A DNA stretch of 64,000 nt from Balneolaceae bacterium (GTDB lineage Bacteria > Bacteroidota > Rhodothermia > Balneolales > Balneolaceae), in NCBI GenBank assembly GCA_006969905.1, contig CP030887.1, forward strand, positions 3,274,730 to 3,338,729, written 5' to 3'. Position numbers and translations under genes: made by a program. The notes under the pieces are model-generated. The model was given only the letters and a program-made list of their open reading frames with translations. It was not told the DNA's origin and made no database searches. This document shows positions 26,135 through 35,335 of the stretch, piece after piece (the first letter of the stretch is position 1; the number at the start of each line of letters is the position of its first letter).

Positions 26135-28492
26135 ATGAAAAAAGCTACTAAAACTATAGTCCCGGTCTTCTTGCTCTGGATCGGATTCTTCCCTCTTAAT
26201 ATAAATGCCCAAAAGGCCAACTTTGAACTTGCCGAACGTTTTACCACGCAGATGATGCAAAAAATGGTCGGTTCAACTACGGTTAACCCCCGCTGGATCG
26301 AAGACACCGATACCTTCTGGTACACCTATGAAAGCAGCGAAGGTAAAAACTGGTATTTTGTAGATGCCCCGAAAGGAACCCAACGATTGCTCTTTGACCA
26401 GGAAGAAATGGCTTCCCAGCTTTCGGAGACCTTCAGCCGTTCTTTTAATGCCAAAGACCTGGACCTCAAGGATTTTGAATACGACACGGACAAAAACCTG
26501 TTCACTTTCCATGTAGATAGCATCAACTTTACCTACAACCTGAATGGAAACCGATTGGTAAAAGGTGATTCGCTTTCGGAAGAAAAAGAAGAAAACTGGG
26601 CCACCTATTCTCCTGACAGTACCTGGATTGCTTTTGCCAAAAATCACAACCTGTATGTAATGAAAGCGGATGACCCGGATAGTGTGGAACATCAACTGAC
26701 AGAAAACGGAGAAAAGTGGTTTAGTTACCAGGCTAATGATTCCGACACCACTTCTGATAAAAGATTACGATCAAGAGCCAACTGGTTCGAAGATTCACAG
26801 AAGTTTTGGGTTAAGCGACAGGATAAAAGAAAAGTGCCTGAGTTGTGGGTAATCAACTCCCTCAAAAAACGCCCTGAACTGGAAACTTATAAATACCCAA
26901 TGCCCGGAGAAGAAGAAATGTATGTGGATGAGATCCGGGTTTTCAATCCCCAAACCAAAGACAATGTCCTTTTGGATACAGATAAATGGGAAGACCAGGC
27001 TTTAGGTGGGGCTTACTTTAACAGGGGTGGTATTTTTGAGACCTACCGTTCCGATTACCTGTATATACTCAGAAGAGACCGGATGTGGCAAAAAATTGAT
27101 GTACTTAAAGCCAATACTTCTACGGGAGAAACTGAAGTACTTTTCTCAGAAGAAAGTAAACCCTATTTCAATACACGCTTTGCAAGGTTAGCTATTATTG
27201 ATGAAGGTAAAGAATATATCTGGTGGAGTGAGCGTACAGGGTGGGGACAGCTATATCGTTATGATGCTGAAGGAAACCTTAAAAACAGGGTTACTACAGG
27301 GGCATTTGTAGTCGGTGATATTGAGCGAATTGATACTACTGCCCAAACTATTTATTTCACCGGGTATGGCCGGGAAAAGGGACAAAACCCTTACTACGAG
27401 AATTTATATAGTGTGAAATTTAACGGCAAAAGCTTTAAGCATTTAACCCCGGAAGATGCCAATCATGCAATTAATGCTTCACAGGAAGGAAATTACTTTG
27501 TAGATAACTACTCACGGGTTGATCTCCCCACTATTTCGGTATTGCGGGATGGTACCGGGAAAATCATCACCCGGCTACAAGAAGCGAATATTTCGAAGAT
27601 GAAAGAACAAGGCTGGCAAGCACCGGAAAGCTTTAAGGTAAAAGCAGCTGACGGCGCAACTGATATTTACGGTGTGATGTGGAAACCTTTCGATTTTGAC
27701 TCAACAAAAAAATATCCCATCATATCGTATGTGTACCCCGGCCCCCAGGTCGAGCCATTCCCTGCCAATTTCACCGTAAGTGGATCCAGAGCGCGCCCTA
27801 CTACTCTTGCGCAGGTTGGTTTTGTGGTTATTGCAATGGGCCAACGAGGAGGTAGTCCTCTAAGAAATAAATATTATCATAATTATGGATATGGTGATAT
27901 GCGTGATTATCCCCTTGCCGACAATAAATATGGAATAGAACAGCTTGCTGCGCGCCATTCTTTCATTGATGCAAGCAGAGTTGGAATTTACGGGCATTCG
28001 GGAGGTGGTTTTATGAGTACGGCTGCCCTTCTTACCTACCCGGAATTTTATGATGTCGCGGTGTCATCAGCAGGAAATCATGATAACAATGTATATAATG
28101 TTTGGTGGAGCGAAGTTCATAACGGCGTAAAAGAAAAGCGAAAAACTGTCACCAAAATGAATGAAGATAGCGTAGAGGTTAAAGAAGAAGTCATCACTTT
28201 TGACGCTCCGATTGAGACCAATGCAGCCCTTGCAAAAAACCTGCAGGGCAAGCTTTTACTGGTACACGGAGACATGGATAACAATGTTCATCCGGCTAAT
28301 ACTATACGATTGGCAGATGCGTTGATTAAGGCAGGTAAACGCTTTGATATGATGATCTTACCGGGAAGAAGACATGGCTTTGGACCCTACCAACCTTACT
28401 TCAACAGAATGACCTGGTACTACTTTGCTGAACACCTTTTAGGGGATTACAGATTGAATGTTGACTTTAACATTCCAAAGTCCGAAGATTAG
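26135..28492 (+). CDS. Dipeptidyl peptidase IV family serine protease (S9B)
   Basis: 785 residues with a signal peptide ending INAQ. An eight-blade-like beta-propeller (about 35-510) precedes an alpha/beta hydrolase domain. The catalytic triad is visible: Ser in YGHSGGGF (near 621), Asp in HGDMDNNVH (near 713) and His in RRHGF (near 747). S9B enzymes remove dipeptides, typically after proline, from peptides in the periplasm. Some family members act on other N-termini, so the exact specificity is not certain. A strong terminator follows. Confidence 0.93.
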   Translation: MKKATKTIVPVFLLWIGFFPLNINAQKANFELAERFTTQMMQKMVGSTTVNPRWIEDTDTFWYTYESSEGKNWYFVDAPKGTQRLLFDQEEMASQLSETFSRSFNAKDLDLKDFEYDTDKNLFTFHVDSINFTYNLNGNRLVKGDSLSEEKEENWATYSPDSTWIAFAKNHNLYVMKADDPDSVEHQLTENGEKWFSYQANDSDTTSDKRLRSRANWFEDSQKFWVKRQDKRKVPELWVINSLKKRPELETYKYPMPGEEEMYVDEIRVFNPQTKDNVLLDTDKWEDQALGGAYFNRGGIFETYRSDYLYILRRDRMWQKIDVLKANTSTGETEVLFSEESKPYFNTRFARLAIIDEGKEYIWWSERTGWGQLYRYDAEGNLKNRVTTGAFVVGDIERIDTTAQTIYFTGYGREKGQNPYYENLYSVKFNGKSFKHLTPEDANHAINASQEGNYFVDNYSRVDLPTISVLRDGTGKIITRLQEANISKMKEQGWQAPESFKVKAADGATDIYGVMWKPFDFDSTKKYPIISYVYPGPQVEPFPANFTVSGSRARPTTLAQVGFVVIAMGQRGGSPLRNKYYHNYGYGDMRDYPLADNKYGIEQLAARHSFIDASRVGIYGHSGGGFMSTAALLTYPEFYDVAVSSAGNHDNNVYNVWWSEVHNGVKEKRKTVTKMNEDSVEVKEEVITFDAPIETNAALAKNLQGKLLLVHGDMDNNVHPANTIRLADALIKAGKRFDMMILPGRRHGFGPYQPYFNRMTWYYFAEHLLGDYRLNVDFNIPKSED

Positions 28493-28513
28493 GGCGAAAT
28501 TTTTCTCTCTCTT

Positions 28514-28550
28514 AAAGCGTGAATCCTTGACAGGGCTCACGCTTTTTTTT
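28514..28550 (+). terminator. Rho-independent terminator after the S9B peptidase gene
   Basis: Nine-base-pair stem AAAGCGTGA/TCACGCTTT with a 14-base loop, running into a T-run of eight. Confidence 0.85.
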
Positions 28551-28804
28551 GCCTGTTATATCGGTGTCTATTTGAGGAGTCAAGAGGCTTCAAGACATAG
28601 AAAACTGGAAATCATTTCCACTTCGGGATGACTGGAACGAATCTTTGCGAGGAGGCAATGAAGCGACCAGAGTTGGTAGTTATATCGACGACGCAATCCC
28701 GATGTGAAACCAGAGATCACTTCGCTCTGGTCGTGAATGGTTGCCCGTAATAATGAAAGATGGTAATTAAATAAGCAATTCGTAATTGAAAATTGAAGCA
28801 CTGC
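28551..28804. other. Gap with degraded repeats between peptidase and dut
   Basis: No gene is supported. Most of the stretch from about 28575 looks like decayed dispersed-repeat sequence, including copy B described below. Minus-strand reading frames here have no family features. Confidence 0.5.
28709..28741. repeat. Dispersed intergenic repeat, copy B, with hairpin
   Basis: Bases 28713-28741 are the inverted match (27 of 29) of copy A at 22694. The left edge also forms a 7-bp hairpin (ACCAGAG/CTCTGGT, nine-base loop), a feature of REP-type elements. Confidence 0.7.
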
Positions 28805-29251
28805 TCATTGAATTCCCGTACTTCCAAACCCACCCTCTCCGCGCTCGGTTTCCTCAAGTGTTTCTACTTCCTTTGTAGGAAATTGAGTAACAGGAGCTAT
28901 TACCATTTGTGCAATCCGGTCACCGTGCTGGATTTCAAAATCCTCCTGCCCATGATTTATGGCGATCACCTTTACCTCTCCCCTGTAATCTGCATCAATT
29001 GTACCGGGACTGTTAAGCATTGTTATCCCTTTTTTGATTGCAAGCCCGCTCCTGGGCCTTATCTGTGCTTCATATCCAACAGGAATTGCCATCTGTAACC
29101 CGGTAGGTATAAGCTTTCTTTCACCTGGTTTAAGTGTGACCGGCTCTATAACCGCTGCTCTTATATCCATCCCTGCTGAAAAAGGTGTTTCATAAGCAGG
29201 AAGGGGGAAATCTTCTGCATGAGGCAACTTCTTAAATTGTATCTCACTCAT
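28805..29251 (-). CDS. dut: dUTP diphosphatase
   Basis: 148 residues, the usual trimeric dUTPase length. It hydrolyses dUTP to dUMP and pyrophosphate, keeping uracil out of DNA and feeding dTMP synthesis. All five motifs are visible: [41 protein letters not shown] and the C-terminal arm [10 protein letters not shown]. It overlaps the DUF3108 gene by four bases (ATGA), so translation is coupled. Confidence 0.96.
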   Translation of the reverse strand: MSEIQFKKLPHAEDFPLPAYETPFSAGMDIRAAVIEPVTLKPGERKLIPTGLQMAIPVGYEAQIRPRSGLAIKKGITMLNSPGTIDADYRGEVKVIAINHGQEDFEIQHGDRIAQMVIAPVTQFPTKEVETLEETERGEGGFGSTGIQ

Positions 29252-30042
29252 AAATCTTCCCGTTTATATTCGATCAATCGAACTATGGCATTTCCTAAGA
29301 AAACTTTTACACGAGCTTCCAAAGGTACCCGTAAATCATCAGCCAAAAACCAGGCCCTGAAATCCCCTGAAAATCCAAAAGGCCCGTCAATATTCTCTGT
29401 CCTTCCGGTACTCAGGTATGTTTTTACCTTTCCATCAAAAGGAGCATACTTCCTCATCTCAATGTCTTTTGGATTATCCATAAAGATCTTACCCGCACGC
29501 TTGGTAACATACACAGGCATAATACTTGAACTGTCACTACCCGCAAACAACCTTGAGAAATAGAATATGATATGGCCTGCTGTAGCCGGCTCTTCTAAAG
29601 CTAAAGTATCCCGCGTATCGTCTTCTTCTTTATAAGTGACTATACCGTTTACACGATCAAAATTATACCGGATTTCATCGTATTCATTTTCGTCTATATT
29701 ATCTTTCCAATAGGTTTCTGTAACCGGAAGTCCGTTTTCATTCACAAAGAATAAAGAATTGAATTGATCTATCTCCCTGCCCACCAATGGTATCCTGGGA
29801 TTCGACCTAATTTCCGTAAAAAGATGCTTCATCTCCCTCCCATTGTGGACTGAATCGGAAAGCAGCATAACTTCTACATGCCCTAATTTTAGGAAACCGT
29901 ACTTAACCTCATATTTAAAAGTTTCTTTCACAGAAAATAACTCTGCCATAGTAGGTGAGTACTCTTTTTGGTCGGGCAACCCATGTTGCGCAACTGCTGG
30001 AATAGCCAAAAAAGAAATAATAAAAAAGAGAATGTATCTCAT
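29248..30042 (-). CDS. DUF3108 family exported protein
   Basis: 264 residues with a signal peptide ending AVAQ. The pattern [17 protein letters not shown], then [11 protein letters not shown], then [13 protein letters not shown] fits DUF3108, a periplasmic beta-rich family of unknown function. Middle gene of the three-gene operon ending in dut. Nothing in the sequence suggests an enzymatic site. Confidence 0.8.
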   Translation of the reverse strand: MRYILFFIISFLAIPAVAQHGLPDQKEYSPTMAELFSVKETFKYEVKYGFLKLGHVEVMLLSDSVHNGREMKHLFTEIRSNPRIPLVGREIDQFNSLFFVNENGLPVTETYWKDNIDENEYDEIRYNFDRVNGIVTYKEEDDTRDTLALEEPATAGHIIFYFSRLFAGSDSSSIMPVYVTKRAGKIFMDNPKDIEMRKYAPFDGKVKTYLSTGRTENIDGPFGFSGDFRAWFLADDLRVPLEARVKVFLGNAIVRLIEYKREDL

Positions 30043-30073
30043 AACGAATAGTGAAATGAATTAACGAAGTGGC

Positions 30074-30430
30074 TTAATCTTCATTATCCTCTTTTATAAA
30101 ACCGGTAAAAGCATCTTCATCATAACCAACTAAAACCGCTTCATCTTTTATAAGCACAGGCCTCTTTATCATAGACTGGTTCTGTTCCAAAAGCTCAAGC
30201 ATCTCTTCTGTACTTATCTCTTTATCCTTAAGCCCTAAATTACGATAGGTCATCCCTTTCTTATTTACCAATACATCCAGGCCTACTTTAAACTCCAGCT
30301 CCTTGATCTCTTCTAAACTAAGTGGCTCTTTTTTTACATCTACAAATTCATACTCCACCCCTTTTTCATCCAGCCAGTTTTTAGTATCTCTTATTTTATT
30401 GCAGTTTTTTATTCCAATAACATGCAGCAT
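30074..30430 (-). CDS. ArsC/Spx-family thioredoxin-fold protein (YffB-like)
   Basis: 118 residues of ArsC/Spx fold. One cysteine (C10 in GIKNCNKIRDTKNWL) lies in the loop where ArsC has its catalytic cysteine, and the conserved Arg is in MIKRPVLI. The xxNCxxI pattern matches YffB-type proteins rather than Spx (CxxC) or arsenate reductases with extra cysteines, so arsenate reduction is not assured. First gene of the operon with DUF3108 and dut; 31 bases separate it from DUF3108. Confidence 0.82.
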   Translation of the reverse strand: MLHVIGIKNCNKIRDTKNWLDEKGVEYEFVDVKKEPLSLEEIKELEFKVGLDVLVNKKGMTYRNLGLKDKEISTEEMLELLEQNQSMIKRPVLIKDEAVLVGYDEDAFTGFIKEDNED

Positions 30431-30453
30431 GGTATTCTAACAATTATGTTTTG

Positions 30454-30461
30454 TATTTTTG
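30454..30461 (+). promoter_or_regulatory. Possible -7 promoter box (TATTTTTG) for the lipoprotein gene
   Basis: TATTTTTG fits the Bacteroidota primary-sigma -7 consensus TAnnTTTG and would give a leader of about 58 bases. No matching TTG at the -33 spacing is seen. Confidence 0.35.
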
Positions 30462-30525
30462 GTTTGTAAAGATACGGTTTGAGTTCGACTAATAACCGCA
30501 GAACTTTTTTATTTGTGCATTTTTT

Positions 30526-31020
30526 ATGAAAAGATTTTTTTTAACTCTGCTTTTGCTATCCCTGCTCCTGTCTTGTACCAGAAATGATGCTCAGGATGAA
30601 TTTGAACGTGAAGCTTACCAGGCACCCAGCGGATACACTCAAACAAATGCACAAGGTCAGGTGCTGGAAGTGGATGAAAATGATTGGAGAATAAGCCCCC
30701 TTTACCAGGGTTTGGTTAACTTAAATGCCCCTTTTCCTAATCCCGCCAGCGTTGGGTCACCGATTAACTTTGAAATTACTATCCTGGGTATACAGTCGGT
30801 TCCGGGCTTAGATGTTCAGGTAAGATACCCTGATAACCGTTGGAATAGTCTGTACCGCAGTTTTGACAATCCTTTGCCTACAGGCGTTACCCCTTTCCCC
30901 ATTGATCCTATTCAACTCGGTGAATTCGGAACGGTAGAGTCGGCGAGAGGTTTACACCGGATTTACCTTTTTGATTTCAACCAGAGATTAATTTCTTACG
31001 GAGATATTCTGGTTGAATAG
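30526..31020 (+). CDS. Putative lipoprotein of unknown function
   Basis: 164 residues with a lipoprotein signal and lipobox LLSC (cysteine 17). The mature part contains a beta-sandwich-like region (NLNAPFPNPASVGSPINFEITILG through IYLFDFNQRLISYGDIL). The NAPFPNPASVGSPI phrase resembles the opening of T9SS-type C-terminal domains, but it lies mid-protein and the rest of that signature is missing. Family not recognised. Gene order gives no functional hint. Confidence 0.65.
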   Translation: MKRFFLTLLLLSLLLSCTRNDAQDEFEREAYQAPSGYTQTNAQGQVLEVDENDWRISPLYQGLVNLNAPFPNPASVGSPINFEITILGIQSVPGLDVQVRYPDNRWNSLYRSFDNPLPTGVTPFPIDPIQLGEFGTVESARGLHRIYLFDFNQRLISYGDILVE

Positions 31021-31056
31021 CTTGTTATAAAAACGGAGTGGTTCTATCTTCCTGCA

Positions 31057-31320
31057 ATGAGAAAATTAACTGCATCGGAGCGTAAAATTATTGAGCGCCT
31101 CATTTTTCCTGAATCATTTGAGGTTATAATGGAAGAAACTGAGTCACACTACGGAGCTTTACGTGATGACCTCATCAACCTGGTTAATTACCGGTTTGTT
31201 GAGGTAGTGAATGCAGATGAACAACAAAGTGGCACCTCTTTTTATGACAGCGATAATATTAGGGAGTGCAGTTTCAGGGCTACAAAAACTGGCTTAAAAA
31301 CAATTCGGCAATACACATGA
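31057..31320 (+). CDS. Small protein, possibly winged-helix-like
   Basis: 87 residues, soluble, mostly helical N-terminal half (SERKIIERLIFPESFEVIMEE) and a C-terminal strand-turn segment ending RATKTGLKTIRQYT, which recalls winged-helix regulators. No known family is recognised. Its TGA overlaps the ATG of the biotinyl-domain gene (ATGA), so it is translated with that gene and murA. Confidence 0.6.
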   Translation: MRKLTASERKIIERLIFPESFEVIMEETESHYGALRDDLINLVNYRFVEVVNADEQQSGTSFYDSDNIRECSFRATKTGLKTIRQYT

Positions 31321-31823
31321 AATTTGAAGCATCAATTAAAGAAACCAAACTAGACATTGAACTATCTCCAAAAGACAATTCCTTCAAGAGCGGATCTCTA
31401 AACGGTAATTATGAATTTATTACCCAGAATGGACGTTTTTTACTCCGCCTGGGAACAAAACTCTATCAAATTGATAATGTAAGTTATGACGGTTCAACTA
31501 TTGATTTCTCAGTTAACGGAAACTGGCATACAGTATCTGTAAAAGATGAACAAGAGTTATTGCTGGATAAATTGGGTTTCAAAACAGGATCTACTGCAGC
31601 AGAGGGAACTTTGAAATCCCCGATGCCGGGCAAAATTCTTGACGTTATGGTTCAGGTTGGTGACGAAGTAACCAAAGATCAGCCACTGGCAATATTAGAA
31701 GCCATGAAAATGGAGAACGAATTAAAATCTCCGGTAAATGGAACCATTAGTACTATAGAAGTTGAAGTTGGGCAATCGTTAGAAAAAAACGAAACTATTT
31801 TGGAGATAGAAGCCATTGGATAA
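31317..31823 (+). CDS. Biotin carboxyl carrier protein-like (biotinyl/lipoyl domain)
   Basis: 168 residues from the ATG that overlaps the upstream stop; a longer reading frame starts 17 codons earlier inside the neighbour but is less likely. The C-terminal ~70 residues form a biotinyl domain with the biotin-acceptor lysine in EAMKMEN, preceded by LKSPMPGKILDV. The N-terminal half is a beta-rich part typical of carboxylase-attached biotin carriers. The partner carboxylase is not in the window. It overlaps murA by eight bases. Confidence 0.88.
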   Translation: MKFEASIKETKLDIELSPKDNSFKSGSLNGNYEFITQNGRFLLRLGTKLYQIDNVSYDGSTIDFSVNGNWHTVSVKDEQELLLDKLGFKTGSTAAEGTLKSPMPGKILDVMVQVGDEVTKDQPLAILEAMKMENELKSPVNGTISTIEVEVGQSLEKNETILEIEAIG

Positions 31824-33084
31824 ATTTGTTATTGAAGGTGGTACCCCGTTAACAGGTACCATCGCAATAAGCGGCTCAAAAAATGCCGCACTGCCCATTA
31901 TTGCTGCCGCTTTGATGGGCGATTCCCCAACTACGATTACTAACATTCCCCGATTACAAGACATTTATACCTTCAACAATGTGCTGAGAGTTGTTGGAGC
32001 AAAGGTTGATTTTAACGACTCAGAAAATCAACTCGTTATTGACCCCACACTGGTCTCTTACCTTGAAGCCCCTTACGATTTGGTAAGGAAAATGAGGGCA
32101 TCATTTTACATGCTGGGTGCTTTGGTTGGCAAGCATGGCTATGCAAAAGTTTCGCTACCCGGAGGCTGTGCCTGGGGTCCCCGCCCTGTTGACCTGCATC
32201 TGAAAGGATTAGAGGCTATGGGAATACATATTGACCTGGATAAAGGATATGTAATTGCCAAAGCTGAAAAGCGACTCAAACCTGCCAGTTTCGAGCTTAA
32301 ACCCAGTAGTGTAGGCGCAACGGCAAACCTGGTTTTAGCTGCTGTGCTACGCTCCGAAGAATTCACTATCCATAATGCCGCTAAAGAACCGGATGTGGTT
32401 CAGCTTTGTAATTTTCTGAACAAAATGGGCGCTGATATTGAGGGCATAGGAACCGGTACACTCACTATTAAAGCAGTAGATAACCTCCAGGGAATTGAAT
32501 TTAGCAATGACCCGGACAGAATAGAACTGGGAACCTTTATGATTGCAGGAGCAATGCATCCCGAATCAGAGCTTACACTTACCGGATGCAATCCTCAGCA
32601 TTTGGGTTCGTTTACCAACCGGTTAAAAGAAACCGGTGCTCATATAGATATTGATGGAACCACAATACACGTTAAAGGTCCTGAAAAGCTAAATGCAGTA
32701 TCAATAACTACAAAAATATACCCCGGTTTTCCAACTGATATGCAAGCTCAGTGGGCTACAATGATGACACAGGCCGAGGGGGACTCAAAAGTCACTGATA
32801 CTGTTTATTTTGACCGGTTCAGTTATGTGCCCGAACTGACCCGGTTGGGGGCGAAAATGCGCTTAGATAAGAATACCGTTCACATTTCCGGAAAAACACC
32901 CCTTGAAGGTGCTTCTGTTATGAGTACGGACTTAAGGGCCAGCGTAAGCCTTGTACTCGCTGCTATGGTTGCAGAAAATACAACCGAAGTACTCAGGGTT
33001 TATCACCTTGACCGGGGATATGAAAACCTGGAAAATAAACTGAATGCTGTGGGTGCTAAAATTCAGCGCATCAATGGTAACTAG
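31816..33084 (+). CDS. murA: UDP-N-acetylglucosamine 1-carboxyvinyltransferase MurA
   Basis: 422 residues. MurA transfers enolpyruvate to UDP-GlcNAc, the first committed step of peptidoglycan synthesis. Visible are SGSKNAALP (20-28, with the substrate-binding K22 and N23) and the active-site cysteine C118 in LPGGCAWGPRPVDLH; cysteine here is the fosfomycin-sensitive form. The start is a TTG inside the end of the biotinyl gene, giving MDKFVIEGG, which aligns with the normal N-terminus. Overlap implies translational coupling. Confidence 0.96.
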   Translation: MDKFVIEGGTPLTGTIAISGSKNAALPIIAAALMGDSPTTITNIPRLQDIYTFNNVLRVVGAKVDFNDSENQLVIDPTLVSYLEAPYDLVRKMRASFYMLGALVGKHGYAKVSLPGGCAWGPRPVDLHLKGLEAMGIHIDLDKGYVIAKAEKRLKPASFELKPSSVGATANLVLAAVLRSEEFTIHNAAKEPDVVQLCNFLNKMGADIEGIGTGTLTIKAVDNLQGIEFSNDPDRIELGTFMIAGAMHPESELTLTGCNPQHLGSFTNRLKETGAHIDIDGTTIHVKGPEKLNAVSITTKIYPGFPTDMQAQWATMMTQAEGDSKVTDTVYFDRFSYVPELTRLGAKMRLDKNTVHISGKTPLEGASVMSTDLRASVSLVLAAMVAENTTEVLRVYHLDRGYENLENKLNAVGAKIQRINGN

Positions 33085-33498
33085 GTTTACAAGATTAAAC
33101 GTTTTATTGTAGCAGTATCTGGCGTATATTGGTTTGATAAAAAATCGATCAAACCAAAGAAATTTTACCATTTTATTTTTTGCTTTACGCACAGAATACA
33201 TATCAGACAATAGATTTACAGAAAGCTTTCAAAAGCTTTACTAGTAATAAAAGTATCGATTTTCTCTGTTTTTGCAGCATTATTATTTCACTTATAAAGC
33301 AGGAATGGAGACGGGGATCAAAAGAAAACACCCCTTTCACTAAAACAAATTTAAAAGCAAGCAAGGTCAGTATCGCCTCAAGCCCACCTATGGCTGAGCA
33401 TTTTATAGAACTTCTGGATCAGCCCGATTCAACGTTTAAAATGAGAAGATGGATAACTTGTATGACAAGCCCTGGCCGAGCTAAAAAGAAATTCAGAA
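33085..33498. other. Long leader or gap upstream of the RNase G/E gene
   Basis: Contains a perfect inverted repeat, TTGGTTTGAT and ATCAAACCAA (33129-33138 and 33148-33157, nine-base loop), and a pair of AAAGCTTT palindromes near 33220-33240. The hairpin could end murA transcripts, although no T-run follows directly, or belong to the 5' leader of the RNase gene. An open frame crossing into the RNase gene in another phase has no family features. Confidence 0.5.
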
Positions 33499-35277
33499 AT
33501 GAAGAATCAAATTATTGTACACTCCTCCGGGAATCAAGCCCGGATAGCGTTGCTCGAAAATGGAGAGCTCGCACAACTTTTCATCGAATCAGAAGAAAAC
33601 CAGCGTACTGTTGGTAATATATATGTAGCACAGGTTCACAAAGTAATGAGTGGCATACGTGCCGCCTTTATTGATATGGGGACTCCAAAAGATGCCTTTC
33701 TCCACTTTTCGGATGCAGGTGACCATCTTGATGAATATATATCCATGTTAAACGGGCCTAATGCAATTCCTGCCCATGCAAAAGGTGATATTAAAAATAA
33801 AGAGAACCTCTCGAATGTAGAGAAGCAAATCCTGGCTGGTAAAGTCCTTAAAAGCGGGCAAAAATTATTGGTTCAAATCGTTAAAGAACCAATTGGTTCA
33901 AAAGGCCCAAGGGTATCTACAGACATTACCATTGCAGGAAGGTTTCTCGTTCTTATCCCTATGGGCGATTATATTGCTGTTTCCAAAAAAATCAGTAATT
34001 ACAGGGAGCGAAGACGCCTCAAAAATATCCTCTCAGAAATGGTTCCTGATGGATTTGGTGTAATTGTACGAACTGTAGCTGAAGGACAGAATGACCAGGA
34101 GATAGAAGACGATTTAAGAAACGTACTTAAAAAGTGGGAAAAAATTGTAGATAAACTGGAAACTGCAAAACCCCCTTCCCTGCTGCATCGCGACTTGGAT
34201 ATGACAGAGAGTTTAATTCGCGATTTATTCGCTAAAAACTATGATCGTGTATTGATTGACGATCCAAAAATGTATCGCCAGATCAAGGGTTATGTAGGGC
34301 AAATAGCCCCAAAAATGTTGCCTAATGTTGAAAACTATAAAGGCAGGGAACACATCTTCGACTACATGAAAATATCAGAAGATGTTAATTCTATCTTTAG
34401 CCCGCGTGTTCGAATGAAATCCGGTGGATACCTTATTTTTGAACAAACTGAAGCTATGTATGTAGTGGATGTTAATTCCGGGCCTTATGCTGCAAAAGCC
34501 AGTCAGGAAGATAACTCACTTAAAACTAACCTGGATGCGGCACGAGAAATCGCAAAACAACTACGTTTAAGGGATATTGGCGGAATTATAGTTGTTGATT
34601 TTATCGATTTAAAAGACGAAAAAAACCGCAAGAAAATTTATGATGAACTCAAAAAGGAATTCCGCAAAGACCAGGCAAAAACTAACTTAATCGGAATGAG
34701 TGACTTTGGTCTGGTTCAAATCACACGCCAAAGAATACGTCCCAGCGTGGTAAACTCAGTTTCCAAAGTTTGCCCCATGTGTGGTGGGTCTGGTAATGTG
34801 GTAAGCCAGGATACTATACTTACCGATATTGAAAGCTGGCTAAGTAAGTTTAAGCATAATACTGCCTACCGGGCTATTGACTTGTATGTAAATCCTTACC
34901 TCAGGTCTATGATCACGAAAGGTTTATTTAGCCGTCGCTGGAAATGGATGACCAAGTACCACCTCAAAATCTCTGTAATAGGTGATGAATCTGTTTCATT
35001 AAATGAATTCAAAGTAACTTTGGCAGGTTCAGATATAGATATAACCGATGTAGTTATGCAAGGTGCATCTATTGAAGATATTTTAGAAAGAGAAGGTGAA
35101 TTAGAGCCTCTTGCCGGCCGGAATCATGACCCTTCCGGTTTAGAATTCACTAAAAGGGACAAACCGAATAAGCGCCCAAATAATACTAAATCCAATAACG
35201 GAAGAAGTAACAAAGCGTCAGGCCATTCTGACAATTCGAACGGTAAACAGAATTCCCGTTACTACAAATCCCGCTAA
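33499..35277 (+). CDS. rng: Ribonuclease G/E family endoribonuclease
   Basis: 592 residues. An S1 RNA-binding domain (about 35-125, opening GNIYVAQVHKVMSGIRAAFIDMG) is followed by the RNase H-like/DNase I-like catalytic core with YVVDVNSGPYA and IVVDFIDLKDEKN, whose acidic residues bind the metal, and the zinc-link CPMCGGSG. It cuts single-stranded RNA in rRNA maturation and mRNA decay. Length fits RNase G or a short RNase E without a long degradosome scaffold; the C-terminal tail is basic and Asn/Lys-rich (about 550-592). Confidence 0.93.
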   Translation: MKNQIIVHSSGNQARIALLENGELAQLFIESEENQRTVGNIYVAQVHKVMSGIRAAFIDMGTPKDAFLHFSDAGDHLDEYISMLNGPNAIPAHAKGDIKNKENLSNVEKQILAGKVLKSGQKLLVQIVKEPIGSKGPRVSTDITIAGRFLVLIPMGDYIAVSKKISNYRERRRLKNILSEMVPDGFGVIVRTVAEGQNDQEIEDDLRNVLKKWEKIVDKLETAKPPSLLHRDLDMTESLIRDLFAKNYDRVLIDDPKMYRQIKGYVGQIAPKMLPNVENYKGREHIFDYMKISEDVNSIFSPRVRMKSGGYLIFEQTEAMYVVDVNSGPYAAKASQEDNSLKTNLDAAREIAKQLRLRDIGGIIVVDFIDLKDEKNRKKIYDELKKEFRKDQAKTNLIGMSDFGLVQITRQRIRPSVVNSVSKVCPMCGGSGNVVSQDTILTDIESWLSKFKHNTAYRAIDLYVNPYLRSMITKGLFSRRWKWMTKYHLKISVIGDESVSLNEFKVTLAGSDIDITDVVMQGASIEDILEREGELEPLAGRNHDPSGLEFTKRDKPNKRPNNTKSNNGRSNKASGHSDNSNGKQNSRYYKSR

Positions 35278-35335
35278 TACTAAGCTGGCTCGGTTTTTGT
35301 TTTAACTAAGCTAGTACACTTAACTAAATTTTAAT

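Noticed and set aside
30526-31020. T9SS sorting domain in the lipoprotein
   Set aside because: The NAPFPNPASVGSPI phrase is in the middle of the chain and the remaining sorting-domain motifs are missing.
33180-33617. 145-codon open frame overlapping the start of the RNase G/E gene
   Set aside because: It runs through the gap and into the RNase gene in another phase, has an odd composition and shows no family features.
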